From NCBI RefSeq assembly GCF_040869045.1, contig NC_090323.1, positions 168,972,083 to 169,036,082 on the forward strand: a DNA stretch of 64,000 nucleotides, given 5' to 3'. Shown here piece after piece: positions 53,479-63,836 of this stretch. Under the pieces are notes generated by a model. That model searched no databases. It was given only the letters and a program-made list of their open reading frames with translations, and was not told the DNA's origin. Numbering within the stretch: position 1 is the stretch's first letter; each line of letters starts with the position of its first letter. The position numbers and the translations under genes were made by a program. Source of the stretch: Eurosta solidaginis. Its lineage: Eukaryota; Arthropoda; Insecta; Diptera; Tephritidae.

Positions 53479-54075
53479 TTTTACCCGAATTTTGAACAAG
53501 TAGCTATTAAGTTCAAGTTACTTTTGCCATAATATATCAGTTGTTAATCATATTACATCAAATTTCAGATAACCAATGAAGCTGATTATGAGCTATAAAT
53601 TCCTATCGGAAATCAAAAAATTTAAATATTGTCGCTTAAGTCTTTTTGCGATTATGGTCATTGGGCTTAAAAAAAGTTCAATATTCTCTGAGCAAAGGAA
53701 AGTTTTTGAGTTCTTTGGAAATAAACATAACCTGCGATAAGATGAATTGTCTAAAGTCTTAGATACTTATTCATTAATGAGTTTATAGCTCCCTCTGAAA
53801 TGAAATTTTTATTTTTCCTCCATACATATGTTCCCCACATGTAGCTGTTATGACGCGATTCCTTTTTTTGTGGCCTGGCGTATGTGAAAAAACCCAATTG
53901 ATTAAATTCTTATCATTTTCGCTGTAATTAAATGTGATGTGCAAATTTTAGTGATTATTTGGTATAATTTGCAAAATTATAATCAATGCTAAAAAAAAAC
54001 CCAAAGACAATATTGTTTTTGACTGAAAGAGAAAGCGTGATCGTGGTAATAAATTATATAGAAAGTATACCTAAT
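53479..54075. other. No gene recognised
   Basis: AT-rich sequence, nothing supported. Confidence 0.35.
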
Positions 54076-54432
54076 AGTATGGCGGCCACCGTGGTGTGAT
54101 GATAGCGTGCTCCGCCTACCACACCGTATGCCATGTGTTCACACCCCGGGCAAAGCAACATCAAAATTTTAGAAATAAGATTTTTCAATTAGAAGAAATA
54201 TTTTCTAAGCGGGGTCGCCCTCGGCAGTGTATGGCAAGCGCTCCGGGTGTATTTCTGCCATGAAAAGCTCTCAGTGAAAACTCATCTGCCTTGCAGATGC
54301 CGTTCGGAGTCGGCATAAAACATGTAGGTCCCGTCCGGCCGATTTGTAGGGAAAATCAAGAGGAGCACGACGCAAATTGGAAGAGAAGCTCGGCCTTAGA
54401 TCTCTTCGGAGGTTATCGCGCCTTACATTTAT
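54076..54432 (+). mobile_element. tRNA-derived SINE, copy 3, full length
   Basis: Head GTGGTGTGATGATAGCGTGC (A-box region) and GTGTTCACACCCCGGGCAAA (B-box region), body with TTTCTAAGCGGGGTCGCC, CTCGGCAGTGTATGGCAAGC, CTCATCTGCCTTGCAGATGC and CCCGTCCGGCCGATTTG, and tail CTCTTCGGAGGTTATCGCGC then CTTACATTTATTTTTTTT. This is the best preserved of three copies in the window. The tRNA parent cannot be fixed by eye. Confidence 0.88.
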
Positions 54433-55001
54433 TTTTTTTATATACCTAATAGTATAAGATTGGCCTACGGAACAAGCTTCACTCAGCAATTTAGCATGAC
54501 AAGTTATTATCTTATATATTAAATTTAAAATATATGATAGTGAATTACACATACATAGCTTAAAAACCAGAAAATGTCAATCATTTAGACAGAACCTGCA
54601 CTATTTTGCGTCAAAAAAAACACAAAAACAAAGAGTATACATGGGTTCAGAAAAATTGCAGTGTTATCTGTCAAATAAAAATTTAGGGGGCATTCGGTCA
54701 TTCTCCCTCCACGTAGGAACGGCTAAGCCGATTAATCTACTAAATTTTCTATACTCTGAGGTATGTTGTTATAAAACAAGCAAATGAGGCTTCGAAGATA
54801 TCTACCAAAATGTGGACTTAGCTTAAGTTTTTATACGATATGGATATAGGTGCGACGGTTTTAGCATGTGGCACTCTGCTGTTTTCTGATCATTAATGTA
54901 CATATAAGAGACAAAGGAAATAAACCCTGAGAACAGAACAAATTGCCAGAACTTCGTCATTTCATAAAAATTAAAATTATCTTAGCAAATGTTTTTAAGG
55001 C
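54433..55001. other. No gene recognised
   Basis: AT-rich sequence, nothing supported. Confidence 0.35.
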
Positions 55002-55656
55002 CCGGTTTTTCAGTAGTTGGTTAAGCTAATTTTAAACTAAGTTTGCTTAAACTCTAGTCAAATTTAAACTCCAGTTAAACTACTGAGCAATTTTTCAGTC
55101 ACAGCTGTGACTAGTTTAAGGCCGTGTTTGGGGGTAGGCTTGTTGTACGGCAACACTGTTTTTTTTTTTTGTTATCTAGATAATTTGTAGATACGGCAAC
55201 AGTTGGATTTTGTTTACCCAACAAACACGAAAAAAAAATTCTCCAGCCTTAGAGAAATATATATCTAGTTCCAGAGCTGATATCCAACATCATGCTGTAA
55301 TTATTCTTAAACCAGATAGTTGTCAAGTTGTTTTCCAACTTCATTCTCCAATCACTATCCAACCTTTAAGAAATTTTGTAAAATGTATAGTTCTCGAGTT
55401 GACCTCCAACGACATTCTCAAATTATTTTCCGAGAGATTTTGTGAAATGTACAGCTTTCAAATGCATATCCAATACATTTCCCCAGTTTATATCCTACTT
55501 TGGATATCGAGTTGAGGTGGGTTGAAAAAAAATAGAGTTTAACCCTGTCAGATCGGCCGCTTAAGCTCAGCTTAAACTTCAGTTAAAATAGACTGAAAAA
55601 CTGCAGAATACATTTAAGCGTAGTTTAACTGATAAACTGAAACTAAAACCTGGCCT
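55002..55656. mobile_element. MITE, about 655 bp, related to the 121-bp MITE at 40083
   Basis: Left AGGCCCGGTTTTTCAGTAGT; complement of the right AGGCCAGGTTTTAGTTTCAG. Both arms contain TTAAACT/AGTTTAA motifs repeated several times (TCAGTTTAA, CTTAAACTTCAG). The interior 55200-55500 is a degenerate repeat with TTTGTGAAATGTA and CCAACATTC-like pieces, and no gene. Confidence 0.7.
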
Positions 55657-56240
55657 AAGTGAGTAGAAATGGCATGAAAAGCTTGAGTCGTCGTAGCCTT
55701 AGAAGATAGAATGCAAAGATGTTCAAAAATTAACACCCTATGTTCGCTACTTCTTGGAAATTTCTTCTTTAGTATTGAAAAGTTTCACTTAATCGAGTAA
55801 ATTAAAAATGATTAAACAAAATTTTGATGCTAACTTTGTACATAGAGTCATTCCGCTTCTCATATTGTGTGTTAGGAAAATTCGAAAAAAGGCAATAAGA
55901 GGTAAAAAGCTTAGAACCCTGGCAGAGTCAGGAACAGGTGACCGCCGAAAATTAGCTGACTGGTACTTTTTTAATATGATTTGAGGCTTCAACTCCCGGC
56001 GCAGTACGATTTCGAGTTTAGTCCATCAATTTACAAAAACAGACTTCAGGGAATTTTCGCTTAAAAGAGAAAATGAAATCATTCTTGAAAAGTTAGTGGA
56101 AGTATTTAAAAACTCAATATTAAGCCGGATGTAGTAACGTGAAACTGGAAATGAAAATAATGGACGTGGCCATCAGTTGCCAGATGCTGGCACATTTTAA
56201 CGGACGGACTGACTGCCTGTTAAACCCCAGGTTAGAGGGC
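55657..56240. other. No gene recognised
   Basis: Nothing supported; ends at the 3' tail of the next LINE. Confidence 0.35.
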
Positions 56241-56244
56241 TTAG

Positions 56245-57430
56245 AATATACCCATGGTTGTTGTTGTTGTTGTAGAAGTGCTTTGCCTCACCCAATAGGT
56301 GCGACCGATCACAAATTGTCATCAATATCCTCTAACGGGAGTCCAAAGAAACTGCCAGTTTCAACAGGGGTGGACCATAACGAGAGGGGTGTTAGAGGCG
56401 TTGGTTCCACATTACACTTAAAGAGATGGTTGGTGTCATGTGGGGACACATTGCAAGCGGAGCATACATTTTGTATGTCGCGATTGACTCTGGATAGGTA
56501 AGAGTTTAACCTGTTACAGTATCCAGATCGAAGTTGAACTAGAGTGACTCGTGTTTCCCTAGGGAGTATGCGTTCCTCTTCCACTAGTTTTGGGTATTGT
56601 TCTTTGAGTACTGCATTCACCAGGCAATTCCGGCATAAAGGTCCGACACCTGTATGTGGAGTTCGCTGAGGACCTGCTTGTATTTTTTGGCTTCATACGG
56701 CTGAGTTCTCAGGTGCCGTATTTCCTCATAATGCTTACGGAGATCACTAGTTAAGTCCCTGGACGGTGTTGGCTCATCAATGAGATGTCTGTTGGGATGC
56801 AAAGGTTTCTGGGTATTCAACAGGAACTGTTTGGTTAGCATCTCATTTCTCTCCCTGATGGGGAGTATTCGCGCCTCATTATGTAGGTGGTGTTCTGGGG
56901 ACATAAGAAGATAGCCCGTGGCGGTTCTGAGAGCAGTATTTTGGCAGGCCTGTAGCTTCTTTTAGTTTTTAGGCTTGGCGACCATATAGGGGACGCGTAG
57001 CATGCAATCGGCTGGCCAATTGCTTTGTATGTGGTAATCAGCGTTTCTTTGTCTTTTCCCCAAGTACTGCCAGCAAGAGATTTTAGCATTTTATTACGGC
57101 TCTGGATTTCCGGTACAATTGCGGCTGCATGCTCACCAAAATGTAGATCCCGATCAAACGTCACACTCAACATTTTGGGGTGTAGGACAGTCGGTAGCGT
57201 AGTGCCATCGAAGTGGATGTTCAAAATGGTCGACATTTGGGACGTCCATGTTGTAAATAAGGTCGCGCAGATTTAGTCGGTGATAATGCCAGGTTTCGCG
57301 AGGCGAAAAAACTGGAGGGATCAGGGAGGTAGCCGTTTATTCTGTTGCAAAGCTCATCGATCTGTGGGATAGACCTGTGGCCATTATTGTACAGGCGTAG
57401 GAAACAATAGTAACTCCTTCTGGTGGCGAA
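56245..57430 (-). pseudogene. LINE ORF2: end of RT to C-terminus, with 3' tail
   Basis: From 57430: HSPPEGVTIVSYA, CTIMATG, then IDELCNRINGYLP, FFASRNLALSPTKS, HPKMLSVTFDRDLHFGEHAA, STWGKDKETLITTYKAIGQP, YASPIWSPSL, MSPEHHLHNEARILPIRERN, TRVTLVQLRSGYCNRLNSY, CSACNVSPHDTNHLFKC and the end EDIDDNL at 56309. These are the ordered C-terminal blocks of a common dipteran non-LTR retrotransposon. At least four frame breaks. The YADD motif is missing its Asp-Asp pair. The 3' end is a (CAA)n tail at 56253-56275. It is 5'-truncated where repeat R2 begins. Confidence 0.85.
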
Positions 57431-57835
57431 TGTACCCATGGTAGGTATGCCTGTCGTAAGAGGCGTCTAAACTACCAAATTGATTCAAGAGGTTGTGTAG
57501 CGCAACGCTTTCAAAGGGTTGCCAGCGCAATATATAGCTTCTCCAACGCAATTGTCATATCACCTACCCGTGGCGAATCCTATATCATTAACAGCCGATG
57601 CTCTGGCGACCACAAGTTTCTTATGGATATAGGGGGATGAAAGGGCGGGATGACCTAGAAGGTTTCATGTGGACATACCAAATCGGTCCCGAGATGGTCG
57701 AGCTAGTACTTTAATGGTGCTTGTTATAGGAACGTACCGAATCTGCATCCGGCAAAGGACCATCAACATTGACAACACTACCCAAAGCCTTCGGAGAGTG
57801 TCCTTATCACCACAAAAACAACAACTGTCTGTGAA
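57431..57835 (+). mobile_element. Repeat R, copy 2, with CAA-rich tail
   Basis: Starts CATGGTAGGTATGCCTGTCG, then GGTTGTGTAGCGCAACGCTT, GCCAGCGCAATATATAGCTT, GATGCTCTGGCGACCACAAG, ACTTTAATGGTGCTTGTTAT and CGGCAAAGGACCATCAACAT, ending at ACCACAAAAACAACAAC. This is a widespread dipteran retroposon 3' sequence, and copy 1 at 21540 matches its last third. It lies head to head with the LINE of 56245-57430. Confidence 0.75.
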
Positions 57836-58349
57836 ATTTTTCGACAGAATATATATAGCCGGCATTGCAGAAAATGAAATTGTGTTAAAAGGAGAGATAC
57901 ATTCCATGCTACTGATAGGCATTTATGACAGGCTTCGAAACAGGCATTTTAAAAGAATTTATGTAGGTTTTGATCTCTAACTATTTCGGTCTTTGAGTGA
58001 TATATGGCCCGGTTTTGTCTGTGAGTGAGATAGAGCGTTCTTCACGCTACTTCTGATGTATCATGTTTTTGAAAGCATGGTGCGATAAAGCGTTTTCAAA
58101 AGGGCAGTTGAGATGGAGCGATACTAAACTCAATGGACGATTTATGTCTATTTTACGTATTAGCTTTTCATTTCTTTGTTATTTATCTGTGTGGAATTTT
58201 TACATTTTATAAAAAAATGTTTTGATCTCTACTATTTTGTGTATATTTTTTGCTGAATATACTCATATTTTGAAAAATTATACATTCGCGATGTTTTTTG
58301 TGATTTATTTCGTGGCTAGAGGAGTTGCTATCAGTTCTTACAACTCTTT
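57836..58349. other. No gene recognised
   Basis: AT-rich; nothing supported. Confidence 0.35.
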
Positions 58350-58584
58350 ATACCCAGGGTGTAATTGTGCACAAGGGTATTATAACTTTGATTGGATAAC
58401 GGTTGTATTAATGGCATAAAGTAAGCCGAGATATATATAGACTTCCTTATATCAAAAATTTAGTCCATCTATCCGTTCCATAGCTTGATTAAATCTTAGA
58501 TATCTATACGAAATTTGCTATATTATTGCCTTATCTAAACCCAGAATAGATGGGACAAAGAGTACGTTATATGTATGTATGTAT
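58350..58584 (+). mobile_element. Old family A relative (A6), left part
   Basis: Palindromic start TATACCCAGGGTGTAATTGT ... AAGGGTATTATAACTTTGAT, then GGATAACGGTTGTATTAATG, ATATATAGACTTCCTTATAT and AGATATCTATACGAAATTTG, all diverged from family A. It is cut by the TIR transposon at 58585 and continues at 62119. Confidence 0.65.
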
Positions 58585-59035
58585 TAGGGCGGGTTGATTT
58601 AAAAATCGCTCATTGCTCTGTGAAAATCGTATTCTAGGGATCAAAATAAGAAAATTTGCCGAAGGAACCATACCTCTAAAACCAATTTGGGTCGAACTTT
58701 TGGGTAGGGGCAAATTTTGAAAAATCCCACTTTGACCCATTTAGAGTGCTCCAATCGAGTCCAAATGTATGACCGACCCCCACTAACTTTGGAGGCCCGA
58801 CCCACTGATGCCAGTGCCACACCCCCTGGAACTTCCCTGGGGGTTCACCATACAAACATTTCAAAAAATCGCCGGTTTTGCACTTTACATGAAAAAATCA
58901 GCGAAATGCCTATGTTTTTTCTTTATTTTTATTTATTTATTTATAATAATATTTATTATTTATTTATAATAATATCTATTTTTTCTCTTCAGAAATTTAT
59001 TTAGTCTGAACATATGTAAATGAAAAAAATAATTT
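58585..59035 (+). repeat. Left TIR of the 3.5-kb transposon
   Basis: Matches the complement of 61682-62118 through GTGAAAATCGTATTCTAGGG, CACTTTGACCCATTTAGAGT, GTATGACCGACCCCCACTAA and CGCCGGTTTTGCACTTTACA. Relative to the right arm it lacks about 20 bases (GAATTCTGGTGTCCCCC) near 58680. Its inner end contains repeated AATAAA (minus strand, 58925-58985), usable as polyadenylation signals for the gene. Confidence 0.92.
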
Positions 59036-59066
59036 AAGTGAGTTATAGAAAAGAAACTAAAAAAAA

Positions 59067-61281
59067 TTAATGTTCGAAGTCTTTTTTACTTTCAAGTCTG
59101 GGCAATTTCGTACGGCTCTCTAATGTCGTCGCCATAACAGCCTCTACATTTTCCGGTATAACCCGTTTGGAACCGCTAGCTAGCAATTGAACATGTCGCT
59201 CCGTTCCTTGTATGTGTGATGGAATTTTTGGATCATTAAACGGTGGATCATCTTGATTTAAATATTCTTTCAATGTATCGTACGGAATGCTTCGCGTGAA
59301 TGGTGGTTCAAATACGATATTTATATCATTCAAATTGATAGTTTCCGTATAACTTGTGCAATTAAAGTTTATATCTGGTTTTTTATAAACTCTAAGTTCC
59401 ATTGGCTCGTCAACATCGGTTCGATAGCGTAGAATTTTCTTGATGGCACAGTCGCGCTTTTCTTTGCTATCATCAAACAACATTGATAACAAGATATTTT
59501 CCGAATGCGCATAATATGAATTATCTTTAATTACTTGATTAACAATTTTGCGTAAATGAGGTTCTAGAAATCGTGACCAACCAATGAACTTGAAAAATAA
59601 TGCACTGCCGTACACGACAGAGCTGTAATACTTGATATCGAAGTACATTGGCACATAACATTTAATTATAAATTCAACCAGAATTCTTAAATTTGCATAT
59701 GGACTTTCCGTTGTCCGTAGAGAATGTACAATTTTCCCTGGTTTGATGTTAGCCAGATCCACCGGAACCACGCCGCTAGAAATTGCATGGGCCATGTCGT
59801 ATAAGTACTTCGAATCGGTGGAAAATTCAATTTTTTCTGGAGCAGGGGGCATATTTTGCAACTCAATTTTCTGGAAGCTGTCCACCACCTGAAAATATAT
59901 AATAATAAAATAATTAAAAATGGTTGACAATTATAATAAATGAGTGATAGCAATAACTTACCGGAAGAGTTTAACAAGTTTCGATTTGACGGCTCAGTTT
60001 TCCGGTTGCCGATCTTGGTCGAGCGCTGGTTGATTTATCCAAAGCTTCAAACAAATGCCGAAACGGAAGTTCGTTGAAGTATAGAAGGCAAACGAACCAA
60101 TGCAATGGTCTTTTTAACGGCAATTCGAATCGTCGTATAATTCCACCGTGTGGGCCAGTGTTTGTTGGCTCACCGTCAGTGCATATTTCAATTAATGCAT
60201 TCAGTGATATATTTTTATCGTTGAAAAAACCATTTAATTTGGTTGTTTTTTATTCAGCGGTTTCATGTTCTAGTCTTACGTAACCAATCAATTCCGAATT
60301 GGGTTCTCTCAAAATAACAAGATGAGGTTCTTTTACCATCCTAGTATGATACTTCTCATCAATTTTATCTATCGTTAAAGTATCATCTTTTCTGCCATCG
60401 AATGAAAACGCTAACAAATTGGTATCATCTAACCGTTTGCGAAGCAGTTCTTGTCTGAATTTCTCTTTTTCTCTGCGAACTTTCGATTTATCCATGATGA
60501 GGGGTTTCCCATGCTTATCTTTAATTTTAAAATCTTGCAAAAGAGCGGTTCCCAATGCTGATGCTACTCTGTCAGGCACACCAAATCTGTCACATACCAA
60601 GGCAAAGTTAAAACAATCGTATCTCTCTGTGTATTGTGAACTTGTGCTTCTATCCATATCTTCTTGAACCGGTGACGGTGCGTATGTTGAATCATCGGAA
60701 TCTTGGTATGTTGGCATTGATGACATAGACGTTACTCCTTGCTCTTCAGTTTCCATCATAAATACATCCATTGTTAGTCTTCTCTGATAATGTTGATCGT
60801 GCATGAACTCTTTGAGGCGTTCGGGAACCCAGCCGCACGCACATGGAGCTGCCTTCAAATCGCATTTACATGCTCCAATGTAAGATATAGTTTCCAGAGA
60901 TTTTACATACTCTGTAAATTGTTGGGTGTTGTTTCTTCTCTTGATTTGCTCTTGATACTTGTCAAGCAATTTATTCAATTTATTAAATACACTTTTTTTC
61001 AGCATTATTTCCCTACCAAGTTTTTCCCAAATTCCAATCAACGTATCTTGTACTTGAATAGTGAATGATTTATGGGAAAACTTTTTTTGTTCTGTTTTAG
61101 CACGTTCGCTTAAGTAAAAATAATATCTCAAGATATCCAGATGGGTTGGTAAATTAAGATCAGTTAAATCAGTAGACACACCAAAAACAGTAACATCATG
61201 CTTGGGTATATGACTCATTGGGTTTTCGATATTTGTTGATGGAGTTGCTTCATCTTGCGGTGTAGAGGATGGTGGATTCAT
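59067..61281 (-). pseudogene. Transposase-like protein, two exons, two nonsense codons, superfamily unassigned
   Basis: Exon 1 runs from ATG 61281 to 59962 (440 codons). A 73-bp intron follows (59961-59889; donor CCG|GTAAGT, acceptor TTTTCAG|GTGG, phase 0). Exon 2 is 59888-59067, with 273 residues. Exon 1 is interrupted by TAA at 60250-60252 (codon 344) and TAA at 59971-59973 (codon 437), otherwise open. Residues 138-149 form ACKCDLKAAPCACG, a CxC-x6-CxC zinc-binding-like cluster; LLAFSFDGRKDDTL (Asp295) and ICTDGEPTNTG (Asp369) look like two acidic positions of an RNase H-fold nuclease; RPLHWFVCLLYFNELPFRHL (392-410, with Glu404) follows and could hold the third. The pattern FDGRKD ... TDG--NTG ... 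HWF-C--H-NELP-RHL recalls a protein family dispersed in insects and cnidarians. Its function as a transposase is inferred from position between TIRs. Confidence 0.82.
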
Positions 61282-61403
61282 TGTAAACTTTTTGATTTGG
61301 AATGGTCACTTCACTTATTTTTTTTGAAATATTTTTTTATCTGAAATTAGCTCTTCACACTTTGAGTTCTTCACAACGACTTAATGCATTCACAAAAACT
61401 GTT

Positions 61404-61416
61404 GCGTTATATATGG
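61404..61416 (-). promoter_or_regulatory. Candidate TATA box of the transposase-like gene
   Basis: The minus strand reads CCATATATAACGC, about 125-135 bases upstream of the ATG at 61281 and inside the element but outside the TIR. It is the only good TATA-like string in the leader. The start site is unknown. Confidence 0.35.
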
Positions 61417-61681
61417 TCTACGAGACGAGGTAATAAGAATGAAATGGTAATTTCAATTCTACCTGCTGTGTCTTGTGGTGGCTTAAAAAAAACACAAGCA
61501 ATTTTACGATCTGCAATTGTGTCACAGTGATACCTTCATTTTTTAAAACGGTTGAATAAAAAATCCACACAACTACATATGTTTACGACAAGCAAATGCA
61601 TCACAGTGATGCCTTGGTTTTAAAAGGGTTATAAAAACGCTAATTTCTAATAATTTTTTTTTAATTTCTTTTCTATTACTA

Positions 61682-62118
61682 AGTTAAATTCATTTTTTCA
61701 TTTACATATGTTCTGACTAAATAAATTTCTAAAGAGAAAATAAACTCCAAAAAGAAAAAACATAGGCATTTCGCTGATTTTTTCATGTAAAGTGCAAAAC
61801 CGGCGATTTTTTTGAAATGTTTGTATGGTGAACCCCCAGGGGGTTCCAGGGGGTGTGCCACTGGCATCGGTGGGTCGGGCCTCCAAAGTTAGTGGGGGTC
61901 GGTCATACATTTGGACTCGATTAGAGCACTCTAAATGGGTCAAAGTGGGATTTTTCAAAATTTGTCCCTACCCAAAAGTTCGACCCAAATTGGGGGACAC
62001 CAGAATTCGTTTTAGAGGTATATTTCCTTCGGCAAAGTTTCTTATTTTGATCCCTAGAATATGATTTTCACAGAGCAATGGGCGATTTTTTTGCCTCCCC
62101 ACAAATCAACCCGGCCTA
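61682..62118 (-). repeat. Right TIR of the 3.5-kb transposon
   Basis: Complement of the left arm with scattered differences; includes CCCCCAGGGGGTTCCAGGGG and CAAATTGGGGGACACCAGAA, the latter partly missing on the left. Confidence 0.92.
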
Positions 62119-63216
62119 GTATGTATATATGTGTATATATGTATCGAGAAGTGAAAAAAGGTTCGAAATATGCTTCGAGTCAGCTAACTGTGTAAAATGG
62201 ATCCCTAGATTAAAAAGAAAACTAAACGAAATTAAATGAAAAAGATTGGATCAATAAATAGTATATTCTATTCCGATCGACACTCGCAATAGGGCGGATA
62301 GATAGATAGATTTTAATTTTTGCAAGCCGTGAATATAAATCCGTCGAAGGTATCATGTTGAAGTCTTAGATTGATATGGTCCTTGCTACTTTATACATTT
62401 TGTAAAAAATTACAACGACGACCACGCCCTCTTTAAAAAGAAAATCTATATCGAATATGCGGGTTGAAAATTGATCAAGTTTGGAAAACAGGTGTGGCAT
62501 CACTTGTATTTAAAAGAAGAAAAATTAGGTATAATTTTTTTTGTAATACTACGGACTCATTCAGTCTATGTAAGGTCCTCATGGACCGGCCAGTTTAACC
62601 TAACCTAAGGCTTATTTTACAAAAAAAAACAATATTTATACGGTATTTAACCTCAGAAGTGATATTGTGGAAGTAGTACGAAAATTCAAAATTACTAGGA
62701 AATGGGCGTTGCCCCGCCTAATTTTATATAATTTCTCAATAATACTATTGATGCCATAAACCGAAAAAAATCGACAAATCCTAACGAAATTTGATAATGT
62801 CATTGCTTTTTCGACTGTACTTGTCTTGTTGTTAACTCTTAAATAAATGAAATCAAATCAAATGGGTGAAATTGGTTGGACAGCACGCCCACTTTCTACA
62901 CCTATCCTTGCGTCCGTTAGATAACACGATAACTTAAGCAAAAATGTATACATATTCTTCAAATTTAGTATTGAAAATGGTTGAAAACAGATTATAACCA
63001 CGCCCACTTTTTAGATATTGAAAATTTTTTAAAATAGAAGAACTGGCACAATACATAAACAAATACTTATAAAGTGGTGAAACTTTAGTGAATTAAACTC
63101 ATATCATTAATTGTTCATGACATTTCTCTTTAAATGTGTCCTTTATAAATATGAGAGCACATAGCAGGGTATATAATTTTCGATTTCGTGCGAACTTACA
63201 CTTCTCTACTTGTTTA
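62119..63216 (+). mobile_element. Old family A relative (A6), right part
   Basis: Diverged blocks in family A order: TTTTTGCAAGCCGTGAATAT, GACCACGCCCTCTTTAAAAA, GGGCGTTGCCCCGCC, ATAACACGATAACTTAAGC, AACCACGCCCACTTTTTAGA, and a poor 3' terminus CTTCTCTACTTGTTTA. It is interrupted by a short LINE tail at 62545-62616. Confidence 0.6.
62545..62616 (+). mobile_element. Isolated LINE 3' tail (same LINE as 37170-37812)
   Basis: AATACTACGGACTCATTCAG, CATGGACCGGCCAGTTTAAC and CTAACCTAAG reproduce the last 70 bases of the LINE at 37735-37812. It is an extremely 5'-truncated insertion. Confidence 0.8.
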
Positions 63217-63316
63217 TTAATACTTTCTTTTTAAAAGTGCGCAGTAAAACTTTTCCTAAGGAGAGGTTAGTTTGGCTGCTCCTTTTCACAAGGAAAATTA
63301 GTTAAGAATTTTTCAA

Positions 63317-63836
63317 GCCGAGCCATAATGAAGTTTTTCATATAGATGCGTTCAACGCAATCTTATTCATGCAAGTAACATCGCCACAATCACGCAAACT
63401 GTTGCGTTTGTAAATATGAAGGAACTTCAGACTTTGCAATTGAAGTTCATTTCGTCTTTCCCATTCACAAAATTTTGCGAATCACTGTTGGAAACATCCT
63501 CACTGTACAAGAAATATACTTGCCAACATATTCTGTGTCCTATTCCTTTGTTATATTGTACTTTTTGAAAAATGTTAGAAAAGTTACCAACGAGCGCGAA
63601 AAATAACTTCACTTGCAAAGCGTGAAAGCACCCTTAGTCAAAGCAACTTTGAAATTCTTCTTCTTATGCCTTGCTTGCAGCAAATGTTGGAAGTTGGCTA
63701 CTTTTGCATGTGAGATGGCGCCAGTGCCCCCCAATCTACCGTTCTCCATAAAACTACGTGCAATCTACTCATAACGCATAAGATTGAGTAAAACACTTCT
63801 ATATGAAAAACTGCTTAATGGACGGTGCTTTAAGAG
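63317..63836. mobile_element. MITE family D, copy 2
   Basis: Inverted ends GAAGTTTTTCATATAGATGC and (complement) GCAGTTTTTCATATAGAAGT, and the same interior blocks as copy 1, for example GTTGCGTTTGTAAATATGAA and CCGTTCTCCATAAA. The frame 63427-63618 is not a gene. Confidence 0.85.

Larger units (their letters stand above)
58585..62118 (-). mobile_element. 3.5-kb DNA transposon with about 440-bp TIRs and a two-exon transposase-like gene
   Basis: Long inverted repeats (58585-59035 and 61682-62118) begin TAGGGCGGGTTGATTT and TAGGCCGGGTTGATTT. Between them a single minus-strand gene occupies 59067-61281. The flanks show a direct GTAT on each side (58581-58584, 62119-62122), a possible 4-bp target duplication, although the context is ATGT-rich and TA flanking GGGC is an alternative reading. 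The element sits inside an old DINE-like copy. It is probably a recently inactivated autonomous element. Confidence 0.9.

Noticed and set aside
60419..61068. Plus-strand frames opposite the transposase-like gene
   Set aside because: Shadows of the minus-strand coding frame.
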